DNA of 64,000 bases from Chitinophagaceae bacterium (GCA_023957125.1 JAMLHL010000006.1:144680-208679); one strand, 5' to 3'. Shown: positions 52,146-61,659, counted from the stretch's first letter. Numbers and translations: made by a program. Notes: a model not told the origin generated them from the letters alone.

Positions 52146-54323
52146 CTACAAATTCCACCAGTAATTAAACTTCAGTACAAAAGCCCTGGTTTTTACTGCC
52201 AACTGTTCGGGATAGTAATTATCAGTATATACCAGGAACAGGTCTGATGCAGGTTTATACCGCCATTGGAATCTGGCGTTGATATTCAGGTTGTCCTGCT
52301 GCTCGTTATACTGTACATAGGTGGTAAGGAACAGGGTATTCGTAAACGTTATGTCTATACGCGGGCCAACCAATAAAAAATTCTGATTACCCCAGGGTTT
52401 GGGTAGCTCCAACCGGTTGTAACTGGCGCTCATGGTGATATTCACGTAAGGCTGGATCCGGTAACCAATATCACCGGCTGCGGTAAGCAGGCGCCCATTG
52501 GCATAATACCCGCCGTACCTGAAGGAAGCGGTACCCGTAAGCAGGTGCTGTGGGGCGGAAACGTAATCAAATCCTACGGTGTTCCATTGATACCGTTCTC
52601 CTGCCTGCAGGGAATCCTTTCCGGTATTGGTAGGATCAAACGGAGCCAGTAACTGCACAAAATCATTCTGGGCAAGAAGGTTAAGGGTACTTTTAGACCG
52701 GAAAGTAAGTAAATAAGAAAGAATATTTGAGTGATCGGTTTTCCCGAAGGCGTTGTTGAAATAAAAATTCCCGTTATACTGCGGACCATGGCTCAGGAGA
52801 TGACCTCCTTTCGGGAAAAAATAATAGGTGATCGTAGGATTGAGCTTAAAGTATCCCCTGCGGGGTACATAACCTACTTCGGCCGTATAATCTTTTCCCA
52901 CGTGCTGCATCTGTCCCATGATCAGCCATCGTCTGCTGCTGTATTGCAGGTGAGCCGCCTGCGTCCAGTCGTCGGCGCTCGCGCCCGGCTGAAACGATTT
53001 CAACACCATTGCTTTTCCGGTCCATACATTGTTAGATGATGCCAGATTGTACTCTACGCCCAGGTTCCGGTTGTATAAACTATAGGTTTCCTTATTGCCG
53101 TTGTTGTTTGCCGGGTGATAGTCAATCGAAGCCTTATCAATATACAGGACGCCGATATTGGAACGTTTGAAGAGTTTCCGCTGAAGGGAAAGCACGGCAA
53201 AGTTTTGGGAGGGCAGCCCGGTTTCATCCACCTTTGCGGTTTGCATATCCATCACCCCGATGCGCGTGTTCTTATCCAGCTTCCCGCTGAGCCTGGCGCC
53301 AAAATTAATCGGAACGCCCAACCCTATCCTCCGTGAAAAGAACGGTCGTAAATCGGCATAGCCAAAATTGGCAAACAAGTCTCCGTTCTCCAGGAAGAAT
53401 TGTCTTCTTTCGGGGAAAAACAGTTCATACCTGCTGAGGTTGGTAACCTGCTTGTCTACTTCCACCTGGGAGAAATCCGGTCTATAGGTGAGATCAAGAT
53501 TCAGGGACGTACCTATAGATACTTTCACATCCCCGCCAATATTTTTGTCCGGTGCAGGCTTACTGCCGGTGAGATAGTTTTTTGAAACGCCCCCCAGCAC
53601 ATAGGGGATAATTGAAATATTGGTTCCGGGGGCAGGGGGAGGCTGGTCCCATACAAGGGATCCGGTATAGGCCAGAGCCGCCGTGGGAAATTGCCGGGGA
53701 ATGGGCGTCCAGCTTGATTTTTCTGTGGTCTTCAGATCATTCCGGCTGAAGTTGATCCCCCATTGCAACGCGTCTTTTTTATACCGGATGGTTTTAAAAG
53801 GGATAGCAGCTTCCAGCACCCATCTGTCTTCATAATTTTTCACTTCGGAGAGCCACTTATTGTCCCAGTTCAGATCCACCTTACCACCTTCGTACATAGC
53901 GCCGTCCCATTGGGCGCCGTAGGCATTGGCGCCAAAAGCGAAGCCGGTGGTCTGGTCGTCAAAGGGATCAATAAAAACCAGGAAATTATCATTCTTCAGA
54001 AAGGCAAAATCACGCCGCAACGATTCTACCATCAGCTGGGTATTATCAGGATTGTAACACACCGCCAGCAGGTACAGGTAGTTCTTATCGTAGGTCATGC
54101 TGACATCGGTGCGTACCCCGGCGCGGCTGGTATCCATAGGCAATACCATATAAAAATCGGTTGCCACCTGGGCGTCTTTCCAGGCCGGTTCGTCCGCTAT
54201 CCCATCAATCCTGACAGCGGAGGAAGCCTGGTGAATATGGTATTGAAAGGAGATATTCTTTTTTTGAGCGGGTGATGAATATTGCAATAATAACAGCAAC
54301 GCCAACCATAATAATCTGATCAA
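52146..54323 (-). CDS. DUF5916 outer-membrane barrel with CBM9-like N-terminus
   Basis: A 725-residue exported protein, signal peptide about 1-19 (YSSPAQ). Residues about 28-230 form a carbohydrate-binding family 9-like domain (AVRIDGIADEPAWKDA, then DNFLVFIDPFDDQTTGFAFGANAYGAQWD). The rest is a beta-rich DUF5916 region with alternating aromatic strands and a final aromatic residue in KFNYWWNL, as in outer-membrane barrels. No ATG is available: TTG at 54323 is the most likely start because it gives a clean leader. Function of DUF5916 is unknown. Single gene. Confidence 0.85.
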   Translation of the reverse strand: MIRLLWLALLLLLQYSSPAQKKNISFQYHIHQASSAVRIDGIADEPAWKDAQVATDFYMVLPMDTSRAGVRTDVSMTYDKNYLYLLAVCYNPDNTQLMVESLRRDFAFLKNDNFLVFIDPFDDQTTGFAFGANAYGAQWDGAMYEGGKVDLNWDNKWLSEVKNYEDRWVLEAAIPFKTIRYKKDALQWGINFSRNDLKTTEKSSWTPIPRQFPTAALAYTGSLVWDQPPPAPGTNISIIPYVLGGVSKNYLTGSKPAPDKNIGGDVKVSIGTSLNLDLTYRPDFSQVEVDKQVTNLSRYELFFPERRQFFLENGDLFANFGYADLRPFFSRRIGLGVPINFGARLSGKLDKNTRIGVMDMQTAKVDETGLPSQNFAVLSLQRKLFKRSNIGVLYIDKASIDYHPANNNGNKETYSLYNRNLGVEYNLASSNNVWTGKAMVLKSFQPGASADDWTQAAHLQYSSRRWLIMGQMQHVGKDYTAEVGYVPRRGYFKLNPTITYYFFPKGGHLLSHGPQYNGNFYFNNAFGKTDHSNILSYLLTFRSKSTLNLLAQNDFVQLLAPFDPTNTGKDSLQAGERYQWNTVGFDYVSAPQHLLTGTASFRYGGYYANGRLLTAAGDIGYRIQPYVNITMSASYNRLELPKPWGNQNFLLVGPRIDITFTNTLFLTTYVQYNEQQDNLNINARFQWRYKPASDLFLVYTDNYYPEQLAVKTRAFVLKFNYWWNL

Positions 54324-54381
54324 AACGAAGGATTTTCCATAATGAGTAAAGAGGAAGTACCAGCTTGTAAAGCTATCTAAA

Positions 54382-54493
54382 AATATGAAATGGTTTAGGC
54401 TTCTTACGGGCGCTTCCCGGGTTTTGGCTCCTTCCGGTCGGTGACACCAACCGGTAGCGGGTTCTGCAATATGAAACGGTTCAGGCTTCTTAC
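54382..54493. repeat. 26-bp direct duplication around a MITE-related fragment
   Basis: AATATGAAAyGGTTyAGGCTTCTTAC occurs at 54382-54407 and 54468-54493 with two mismatches. Between them is GGCTCCTTCCGGTCGGTGACA then CCAACCGGTAGCGGGTTCTGC, a relative of the left hairpin of the 110-bp element. The right copy overlaps the stop codon of rng. Confidence 0.6.
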
Positions 54494-56040
54494 AATTTTA
54501 TTTCCTCATCATTACTGTCAAAGAAATGGAATTCCGTGAGATAGTAATTGTTGTTGGGCTTTAATTTAATCGGCTGTTTGTACTTCCAGCTCCATTTCCT
54601 GCGGATGGAAAATATCCAACCTTTGGTAAGATAGGCATAGATGATGGGATGCACCATAATACTGAGGCCGTTGTGTTTTTGCATCACCAGGTAGCTAAGG
54701 TTCTTTTCAATTTCATCTTCCAGTACGAGGGTGGAAGATACTTTACCGGTGCCGTTGCAGGTGGGGCATACTTCGAGGGTATTGATATTTACCTCAGGCT
54801 TCATCCTTTGCCGGGTAATTTGCATCAATCCGAATTTTGAAATGGGCAATGCTGCGTGTTTGGCACGGTCGGCGCGCATGCATTCCTCCATTGCCTCTAC
54901 CAGCTTCCGTTTGTTCTCCGGCAGTTTCATATCAATGAAGTCCACTACAATAATGCCTCCTATATCCCGGAGCCTCAACTGGCGGGCAATTTCTCCGGCA
55001 GCTTCGAGGTTGGTTTCCAGCGCATTCATTTCCTGGTTGTTGCTCACGCTTTTATACCCGCTGTTTACGTCAATGACGTGAAGCGCCTCGGTATGTTCCA
55101 GTATCAGGTAAGCGCCGCTGGGCAGGTTCACGGTTTTACCAAAAGAAGCTTTCACCTGCTTGGTAACGCCGTATTGATCAAAGATGGGGGTGCCGTTGTG
55201 ATAATAGGAAACAATCTCCTTCTTCTCCGGCGCTATCTTTTGAATATAATTACGGGTATCGTTGTAAATGTTTTTGTCGTTGACTACAATGCGGTTGAAA
55301 TCTTCGTTCAGGAGATCCCGCAGCATGCTGGTGGTTTTGGTTTGCTCGCTTAGTATTTTGGAAGGCGCTGTGGCGCCGCTGAGGTTGTGTTGCAGATTCT
55401 TCCAGCTGTTCACCAGCATCAGCAGGTCTTCATGCAGTTCGGCGGTGTTTTTTCCTTCGGCTGCTGTTCTCACAATGACGCCGAAATTTCTGGGCTTGAT
55501 GGCTTCCACGATCTTGTGCAGGCGCTTTCTTTCTTCGGAGGAATGGATTTTCCGGGAAACCGCGATGATGTCGTTGAAGGGAGTAACTACCACAAAACGT
55601 CCGGGTAGGGAAATTTCGCAGCTCAGGCGGGGCCCTTTAGCGGCAATGGGCTCTTTTAGTATCTGCACCAGGATATTCGGTTTCTGACCCAATACCTCGC
55701 TGATCTTACCGGTTTTTACAATTTCCGGTTCGGTTTGAAATTGTGAAAAATCAAATTCGCGCTGCTGGCCGTTATTCATGGCGAGCTGGGTAAACTTGAG
55801 TAAAGACCTTGCATATGGGCTAAGATCGGTATAATGCAAAAAAGCGTCCTTATCGAACCCCACATCTACAAAGGCAGCGTTTAGCCCCGGGATCAGTTTC
55901 TTCACTTTTCCCAGGTACAGATCACCTACTGCAAAACTGGCATCGGTTTTTTCATGATGCAGCTCAACCAGCTTTTTATCTTCCAGCAGCGCTATTTCTA
56001 CGCCTACAGGAGCTGCATTAATAATTAATTCTTTGTTCAA
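54490..56040 (-). CDS. rng: Ribonuclease E/G family endoribonuclease
   Basis: A 516-residue RNase G-type enzyme for rRNA maturation and mRNA decay. S1 domain about 30-125 (GDLYLGKVKKLIPGLNAAFVDVG), catalytic DNase I-like part with metal ligands in HVIDVNSGYKS and GGIIVVDFIDM, and the zinc-link CPTCNGTGK near 430. No ATG is available at the conserved start. A TTG at 56040 gives the family N-terminus NKELIINAAPVG and is chosen over a TTG 11 codons earlier. It lies downstream of the bS22-like gene and probably belongs to the HU-TPR unit. Confidence 0.93.
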   Translation of the reverse strand: MNKELIINAAPVGVEIALLEDKKLVELHHEKTDASFAVGDLYLGKVKKLIPGLNAAFVDVGFDKDAFLHYTDLSPYARSLLKFTQLAMNNGQQREFDFSQFQTEPEIVKTGKISEVLGQKPNILVQILKEPIAAKGPRLSCEISLPGRFVVVTPFNDIIAVSRKIHSSEERKRLHKIVEAIKPRNFGVIVRTAAEGKNTAELHEDLLMLVNSWKNLQHNLSGATAPSKILSEQTKTTSMLRDLLNEDFNRIVVNDKNIYNDTRNYIQKIAPEKKEIVSYYHNGTPIFDQYGVTKQVKASFGKTVNLPSGAYLILEHTEALHVIDVNSGYKSVSNNQEMNALETNLEAAGEIARQLRLRDIGGIIVVDFIDMKLPENKRKLVEAMEECMRADRAKHAALPISKFGLMQITRQRMKPEVNINTLEVCPTCNGTGKVSSTLVLEDEIEKNLSYLVMQKHNGLSIMVHPIIYAYLTKGWIFSIRRKWSWKYKQPIKLKPNNNYYLTEFHFFDSNDEEIKL

Positions 56041-56198
56041 ACAAAATAAGCTTTTTAATAAACCATCAAACAAACAGGAGAAAATCTCCGGACAGGCCGG
56101 TTACCTGTGCAACAAGCGCACACAGCCAGGGATACAGGCAGTCTTCATTTCTTCATATACAAGCCAGCGCAGGTTATCCGGCTTTGAAAAAGCAGTGG

Positions 56199-56294
56199 CT
56201 ATTTGTTTTTCTTCTTATGACGATTCTTTCTCAGGCGTTTTTTTCGCTTATGAGTTGCAATTTTATGACGTTTTCTTTTTTTACCACAAGGCAT
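56199..56294 (-). CDS. bS22-like small basic ribosomal protein (AURKAIP1/COX24 domain)
   Basis: A 31-codon gene below usual ORF cut-offs. The product starts MPCGKKRKRHKIATHKRKKR and ends RKNRHKKKNK, with about two thirds Lys, Arg and His. This is the pattern of the tiny AURKAIP1/COX24-domain protein, a homologue of mitochondrial mS38 and of mycobacterial ribosomal protein bS22, as recalled from annotated Bacteroidota genomes. It should sit in the small subunit near the decoding site. It lies between the TPR gene (42 bp) and rng (158 bp), all on one strand. Confidence 0.85.
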   Translation of the reverse strand: MPCGKKRKRHKIATHKRKKRLRKNRHKKKNK

Positions 56295-56336
56295 AAACCA
56301 AATAGTTTTTTGTTAGGTAATTAAAATATTATCAAT

Positions 56337-57188
56337 TCAGTGTTTCAATGCTTTGATCCTTTCATCAATTTCTTTCAGCACCTCAGGATTTTGTACAAAT
56401 CTTCTGCCCGTTTCATACCATTGGGCGGCTTTGTCATTTTCACCGTGGCGCTCATAAGCTTCCGCCAGTAAAAAAATGGCTTCCACATTATCAGGCTCCG
56501 CCCGCAGCACCAGGTTCAGACGTTCTATAGCTCTGTCGTACTGCCCTGTTACGATCCCGCCATAACCCAGCATAAACTGGGCATACATATTGGTAGAATC
56601 CCTCTTTGCCACTTCCAGCAAGGTTTGGATACCTTCCATCGGGCTTGAAGCCCCCGAGGCGCCGTATATATAGCTGCTCCCCAAACCTATTTTACTGGAA
56701 TCATTGGAAGGATTCAAAACCAGCGCCCGCTTAAATAAATCCGCCGCCTGGTCGGCCATCCATAACTGTAAAGCCTGTTGTTCTACACCTTTCAACTGCT
56801 TTAAATATAAATGGGCTGCAAAGGTGAGGCTTTTTTCAGAATTTTCCAATTTGGACTTTTCTCCTAAATAATATAAAAAAGGTTCGGAAATATGTACGGA
56901 ATCTTTCCAGAAACTGGCCAATTCATCGTATAACCGGATTTTTTGGGCGACCACGTCTCCTCTTACTACCGATTCTTCTTTAGCCGTGAGCCAGGCCTGG
57001 TGCTCAGGGCTTAGCCTTGATTTAGCCGTTTCGAGGATAGATTGGCTGCTCAGCGGCTCCGTTTTGTTCTCCGCCGCCGATTGCGCCATCGGAACATCAG
57101 ACGGATGGGGTTTGGTTCGTCCAAAAAGATATAAACCCAGCACAAGTATAACCCCGGATACTACAACGGTCCATTGTTGCTTTTTCAC
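56337..57188 (-). CDS. Membrane-anchored TPR protein
   Basis: A 283-residue protein with one N-terminal transmembrane helix (about 7-24, VVVSGVILVLGLYLFG) and a periplasmic chain of TPR units from about 120 to 280 (QAADLFKRALVLNPSNDSSKIGLG, QYDRAIERLNLVLRAEPDNVEAIFLLAEAYERHGENDKAAQWYETG). No enzyme motif. It begins 24 bp after the HU gene and is probably co-transcribed with it. A conserved Bacteroidota partner of the HU-rng region by recollection; function unknown. Confidence 0.85.
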   Translation of the reverse strand: MKKQQWTVVVSGVILVLGLYLFGRTKPHPSDVPMAQSAAENKTEPLSSQSILETAKSRLSPEHQAWLTAKEESVVRGDVVAQKIRLYDELASFWKDSVHISEPFLYYLGEKSKLENSEKSLTFAAHLYLKQLKGVEQQALQLWMADQAADLFKRALVLNPSNDSSKIGLGSSYIYGASGASSPMEGIQTLLEVAKRDSTNMYAQFMLGYGGIVTGQYDRAIERLNLVLRAEPDNVEAIFLLAEAYERHGENDKAAQWYETGRRFVQNPEVLKEIDERIKALKH

Positions 57189-57212
57189 TCAGTTTCAAAT
57201 TTGGAGGCAAAG

Positions 57213-57545
57213 TTACATGCTATCTTCTGTCTCTTCATCAAAACTCTCTCCAACCGGGTTAACGGATTGCAGTTTTTTTACTTCACTCACAAATTCTTTA
57301 GCGGGTTTGAATGCCGGTATATAATGTTCCGGAATATGTACTGCTGTGTTTTTCTTGATATTACGACCTATTTTTGCAGCCCGCTTCTTCGTGATAAAAC
57401 TTCCGAATCCACGGATGTAAATATTTTCGCCTTTGGAAAGATTTTCCTTTACTTCTTTAAATAAAGTCTCCAATGTAACTAAAACATCTACTTTTGGAAT
57501 CCCGGTTTTTTCAGAGATATTGTTAATAAGATCGGCTTTTCGCAT
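57213..57545 (-). CDS. HU family DNA-binding protein
   Basis: A 110-residue HU/IHF-type nucleoid protein. The dimerisation helices start MRKADLINNISEKTGIP and the DNA-binding arm is in IRGFGSFITKKRAAKIGRN with the usual P-rich tip replaced by KKNTAVHIPEHYIPAF. An extra acidic C-terminal tail of about 18 residues (GESFDEETEDSM) goes beyond the typical 90 residues. It heads the minus-strand unit HU-TPR-bS22-rng and is divergent from mutY across 234 bp of AT-rich DNA. Confidence 0.93.
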   Translation of the reverse strand: MRKADLINNISEKTGIPKVDVLVTLETLFKEVKENLSKGENIYIRGFGSFITKKRAAKIGRNIKKNTAVHIPEHYIPAFKPAKEFVSEVKKLQSVNPVGESFDEETEDSM

Positions 57546-57779
57546 GGTATTGTATTTTATAAGTAAATGAAATTCAATAATAAAAATAACATAAATAATA
57601 TTCTTTCAAATAGTTATCAGCACAATAATTTTTTGTAATGACCTTGCGCCACCGGTCGGGAACAGAAATATCGTGTTCCGGGTATTCGATTATCAATGAA
57701 CGCGAAGAATATCAGTAAATTGTATATTATATTAACAAAAAACCCGGCATACGATTGAATAACAGTTAATTATCCCGAT

Positions 57780-58853
57780 ATGAAGTCTTTTTTCACCCAA
57801 AAACTGATGCGCTGGAACGAGAAATCAAACCGGCGGGCGATGCCCTGGAAGGGTGAAAAAGATCCGTATAAGATATGGCTGAGCGAAATCATTCTGCAGC
57901 AAACAAGGGTGGAACAGGGCCGGGATTATTATCTCCGGTTTATCACCCGTTTCCCGACGGTGGCACAGTTGGCTTCCGCCCCGGAAGCCAAAATCTTCAA
58001 ATTATGGGAAGGTTTGGGCTATTACTCCCGCTGCCGGAATCTGATTGCGGCAGCGAAAATTATCCGGGAACAATACAATGGACAGTTTCCCCGCTCTTAT
58101 GAAGCGATCCTGGCCTTACCCGGAATTGGCCCCTATACCGCGTCTGCCATAGCCTCCTTTGCCTTCAATTTGCCTTATGCCGTAGTGGACGGGAATGTGC
58201 AGCGGGTGCTGGCGCGGGCAGGAGGGATAACCATGCCCGTGGATTCCACCCGGGGAAAGTCTGTGATAAGCCAACTGGCGCTGGATTTGCTCGATAAAAC
58301 TGAGCCGGGGATATACAACCAGGCCATTATGGATTTCGGGGCTTCCGTTTGCAAACCCCAGGCGCCCCTTTGCGGTGAATGTATTATGCAAAAAGATTGC
58401 CGCGCTTTTCAACTCGACCTGGTAGAGAAATTACCCGTTAAAGAAAAGAAGATCACCCGGAAAAAAAGATGGTTCTATTATTTTGTCATTTCCTGTAAAA
58501 ACAGGGTTTATATCAGGAAAAGAACGGCGCGGGATATCTGGCAGAACCTCCATGAATTTTTACTGGTGGAAAAAACACACCGTCTTTCCCAAAAAGAACT
58601 GCTGCTTCAGCCGCCGCTGCAATCCCTGCCCGAAGCCAACATGGCGGAAAACATACAGGTCTCGAAATTATATACCCAGCACCTTACCCATCAAACCATC
58701 TGCGGACAATTTGTAGAACTTCAGCTCCAAAAGGCGCCTTCGCTGGGGAAGGATTTCAAGGCTGTACTCCGCCGGGACCTGGACAACTATGCCTTTCCAA
58801 AATTTATGATTACTTATTTGCAGGAAAAAACTGTAAATTTAAGTCAGCATTGA
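57780..58853 (+). CDS. mutY: Adenine DNA glycosylase
   Basis: A 357-residue MutY that removes adenine mispaired with 8-oxoguanine. Catalytic Glu45 in QQTRVEQ, helix-hairpin-helix LPGIGPYTA (113-121), Asp137 in VVDGNVQRV, and the 4Fe-4S cluster Cys191, Cys198, Cys201 and Cys207 (C-x6-C-x2-C-x5-C). A C-terminal NUDIX-like recognition domain spans about 230-350. The stop is followed by ssb. In Flavobacterium johnsoniae mutY, ssb, gldE and gldD are likewise neighbours. Confidence 0.96.
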   Translation: MKSFFTQKLMRWNEKSNRRAMPWKGEKDPYKIWLSEIILQQTRVEQGRDYYLRFITRFPTVAQLASAPEAKIFKLWEGLGYYSRCRNLIAAAKIIREQYNGQFPRSYEAILALPGIGPYTASAIASFAFNLPYAVVDGNVQRVLARAGGITMPVDSTRGKSVISQLALDLLDKTEPGIYNQAIMDFGASVCKPQAPLCGECIMQKDCRAFQLDLVEKLPVKEKKITRKKRWFYYFVISCKNRVYIRKRTARDIWQNLHEFLLVEKTHRLSQKELLLQPPLQSLPEANMAENIQVSKLYTQHLTHQTICGQFVELQLQKAPSLGKDFKAVLRRDLDNYAFPKFMITYLQEKTVNLSQH

Positions 58854-58891
58854 CGAATGAAGTTCATTTGATGGAATCAAAAACACGAATT

Positions 58892-59311
58892 ATGCGAGGT
58901 GTAAACAGAGTAATGTTAATCGGCAACCTGGGTAAGGATCCGGACATTCAGTTTTTAGAAGGCAACATTGCAGTGGCAAAATTTCCCCTGGCAACCACGG
59001 AAACTTTTAAAGACCGCACAGGTAAACTGATCAGCCAGACCGAGTGGCATAGCGTGGTACTCTGGAGAGGGTTAGCCGAACTGGCGCAAAAATATCTTCA
59101 CAAAGGCAGCCTGGTTTACATAGAAGGCAGATTGCGTACCCGCAGTTGGGATGATAAGGAAGGCAACCGGAAATTCGCGACGGAAATAGTGGGGGATAAC
59201 CTCATCATGCTGGATAAAAGAATGGACGGGTCTCACGGCGTCAGCCACCCGGAAGGATATAACAGCGATATTCCGCCGATGGGCGATTCCCCGGAAAATA
59301 TGGCTTTTTAG
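58892..59311 (+). CDS. ssb: Single-stranded DNA-binding protein
   Basis: A 139-residue SSB. OB-fold about 1-108 starting GVNRVMLIGNLGKDPDIQ and including WHSVVLWRGLAELAQKYLHKG and YIEGRLRTRSW. Two earlier in-frame starts exist (ATG 58871, TTG 58850); the ATG at 58892 gives the standard N-terminus. The C-terminal tip reads MGDSPENMAF, weaker in acidic residues than the DDDIPF type that recruits partners, so it may be a specialised paralogue. Between mutY (38 bp) and gldE (116 bp). Confidence 0.93.
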   Translation: MRGVNRVMLIGNLGKDPDIQFLEGNIAVAKFPLATTETFKDRTGKLISQTEWHSVVLWRGLAELAQKYLHKGSLVYIEGRLRTRSWDDKEGNRKFATEIVGDNLIMLDKRMDGSHGVSHPEGYNSDIPPMGDSPENMAF

Positions 59312-59427
59312 CAATTTATCCGAATCCACTATCTTTATACGTTAAGGAGCAGGTGAGGTGTAACCTGCGGTATATGATTACACCGTATTTCTAATTAAAA
59401 TTATCTGGCTTGGATCATCCATCTCTT

Positions 59428-60741
59428 ATGTACGGCAGCCTGCTGAAACTCCCATCTGTTTTGCTGGTTGTTAATCCCGAAAGTGTTACCATTTTAATTG
59501 TTCTTCTTTTATCCCTGCTGATCATTTCCTTTTTTGTATCGGGAGCGGAAGTGGCTTTGTTTTCGCTCTCCTACCGCGATATTAATATGCTGAAAACGAA
59601 GCAGCATCCCGCCGCACGGAGGATCATCACTTTGCTGGACCAGCCTAAAAGGCTGCTTGCCACGCTGCAGATAACCAATACTTTTGTGAACATCGGTATC
59701 ATCATTGTATCCAATGTATTGATAGACGAACTCATGGAGCAGCCCAATCCTTTCCTGAATTTCGTTATTAAATTAATTGTCATCGTATTTTTGTTAATGC
59801 TTTTTGCTGAAATCCTTCCCAAAGTATCGGCCACACAAAATAATATCAGGTTTGCCTATAGCTCCTCTCTTTTGGTAGAAGTGCTTTATAGCTTCTTCGG
59901 CAATTTAAGCAAGTGGTTTGTAAAATTTTCGGACCGGATTGAAAGAAGCTTCGGGGGACTTAAAACCCATCACGTTTATAATCCCGAAGACATTGACCAG
60001 GCCATAGAGATGAATTCGGGAGAAAATACAACGGAGGAAGAGAAAAATATACTGCGGGGTATTGCAAGATTCGGCCAGGTGACGGTCAAGCAGATCATGC
60101 GCACCCGGCTGGATGTGAGCGCTGTTGAATACCAAACCGGTTTTCGGGAACTGCTCAAAAAAATTGAGGACCTGCATTATTCCCGTTTGCCGGTGTATAA
60201 AAACAGTTTGGATGATGTGGTAGGGATCATACACAGTAAAGATGTGTTGCCATATATCAATGAGCAGGATGATTTTGAATGGCAGCAACTGGTCCGTCAG
60301 CCCTATTTCGTTCCCGAACAAAATCTGATCAAGGACCTCCTGCGGGAATTACAAAGAAGGAACACTCATTTTGCCATAGTGGTGGATGAGTTTGGAGGGA
60401 CGGAAGGGATTGTAACGATGGAAGATATAATGGAAGAGATCGTGGGCGATATCCGCGATGAATTTGACGATGAAGTAAGCGGGAATAAAAAGATAGACGA
60501 CCAGAATTTTATATTTGAGGGACAAACGATGATCATGGATGCCTGTAAGGCCATGGGGCTGAACGAGGATACCTTTGACCAGGTAAAAGGAGAAAGTGAA
60601 TCGCTGGCGGGTTTGGTACTGGAGCTTGCCGGGGAAATACCCGGGGAGGGCCAGGTGATACCGATAGGCGATTTTGAATTTACCGTTATGGAAATTGACA
60701 AGAACCGAATCAAAAAAGTTCAGGTAGCTATCAGGTTGTAA
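59428..60741 (+). CDS. gldE: Gliding motility-associated protein GldE (CNNM/CBS)
   Basis: A 437-residue membrane protein of the CorC/HlyC-CNNM family. An N-terminal CNNM domain with about three transmembrane helices (about 15-150, SGAEVALFSLSYRDI), paired CBS domains (about 205-325) and the CorC_HlyC domain (about 340-435). In F. johnsoniae GldE acts with GldD and is needed for gliding and type IX secretion. ATG 59428 is preferred over TTG 59410. gldD follows after 36 bp, in the conserved order. Confidence 0.93.
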   Translation: MYGSLLKLPSVLLVVNPESVTILIVLLLSLLIISFFVSGAEVALFSLSYRDINMLKTKQHPAARRIITLLDQPKRLLATLQITNTFVNIGIIIVSNVLIDELMEQPNPFLNFVIKLIVIVFLLMLFAEILPKVSATQNNIRFAYSSSLLVEVLYSFFGNLSKWFVKFSDRIERSFGGLKTHHVYNPEDIDQAIEMNSGENTTEEEKNILRGIARFGQVTVKQIMRTRLDVSAVEYQTGFRELLKKIEDLHYSRLPVYKNSLDDVVGIIHSKDVLPYINEQDDFEWQQLVRQPYFVPEQNLIKDLLRELQRRNTHFAIVVDEFGGTEGIVTMEDIMEEIVGDIRDEFDDEVSGNKKIDDQNFIFEGQTMIMDACKAMGLNEDTFDQVKGESESLAGLVLELAGEIPGEGQVIPIGDFEFTVMEIDKNRIKKVQVAIRL

Positions 60742-60777
60742 CCCTTCCGTTGAAGCTGCTTTCAAAGTAATGACAAG

Positions 60778-61422
60778 ATGAATAGATATACCGGCGCCTT
60801 CTTTTTCCTGTTACTTATATTCCTGATCTCATCCTGTAACAGTGTTTATACGCCACGCCCAAAAGGCTATTTTGCCATACATTTCCCTCCGCATGAATAC
60901 CGGCTGTTTGAGCGGGCAGGTTATCCCTATAGTTTTGAATACCCGGTTTACAGCGATATAACAAGGGACAGTACCCTGTTTGACGAAGACCCCGACAACC
61001 CTTACTGGATCAATATTGATTTTCCTTCTTTTGACGCAAGGATCTACCTGAGCTATAAAACCATTGGCGGGAAATCGTGGTATAAAGTAAAAACGGCCAA
61101 TGGTTTTAAGGACTCCACTTCGGTCAACACTTTTGAAAATTTACGGGAAGACGCTTACAAGATCACGTTTAAACATACGGTAAAAGCATCTTCCATTGAG
61201 GATTCGGTATTTGTTACGCCCAACGGTGTCGGAGGCGTCTTTTTTAATGTGGGGGGCAATGCGGCAACCGGGAAGCAATTTTTTGCCACCGATACCACGA
61301 AACACTTTCTTCGCGGCGCCTTATATTTTGACGCCACCCCCAATGAAGATTCCCTGGGGATCGTTTACGATTTCTTGCAACAGGACATGATGCACCTGAT
61401 CAATACCCTGAAATGGCGATAA
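60778..61422 (+). CDS. gldD: Gliding motility lipoprotein GldD
   Basis: A 214-residue lipoprotein, lipobox IFLISSCNS (Cys20). The family core YTPRPKGYFAIHFPPHEYRLF and the C-terminal FFNVGGNAATGKQFFATDTTKHFLRGALYF are clear. GldD is part of the gliding/type IX secretion accessory set. No other gld/spr/por genes are in the window, so whether this strain glides cannot be judged. The 237 bp after it are non-coding. Confidence 0.94.
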   Translation: MNRYTGAFFFLLLIFLISSCNSVYTPRPKGYFAIHFPPHEYRLFERAGYPYSFEYPVYSDITRDSTLFDEDPDNPYWINIDFPSFDARIYLSYKTIGGKSWYKVKTANGFKDSTSVNTFENLREDAYKITFKHTVKASSIEDSVFVTPNGVGGVFFNVGGNAATGKQFFATDTTKHFLRGALYFDATPNEDSLGIVYDFLQQDMMHLINTLKWR

Positions 61423-61659
61423 AAACCTGCTTCACTTCGGGCCTCACGATGATTTGTTTTCAATACACGAATATTTAGGGGGTGCTGAATAACTGGGGCA
61501 CTTCATGGGATGTGAGTTAAAATGCCACGAATTCACGAATCTTTTGTTGGAAGAAGATAAAAGCAAAACGTTATCTTCGTTTCGGTTTATAAGATATTAA
61601 TATTTAACCGGTACATCCAAAATTTTAAAACCCGATTAATCATACAAAAACAACTACTG

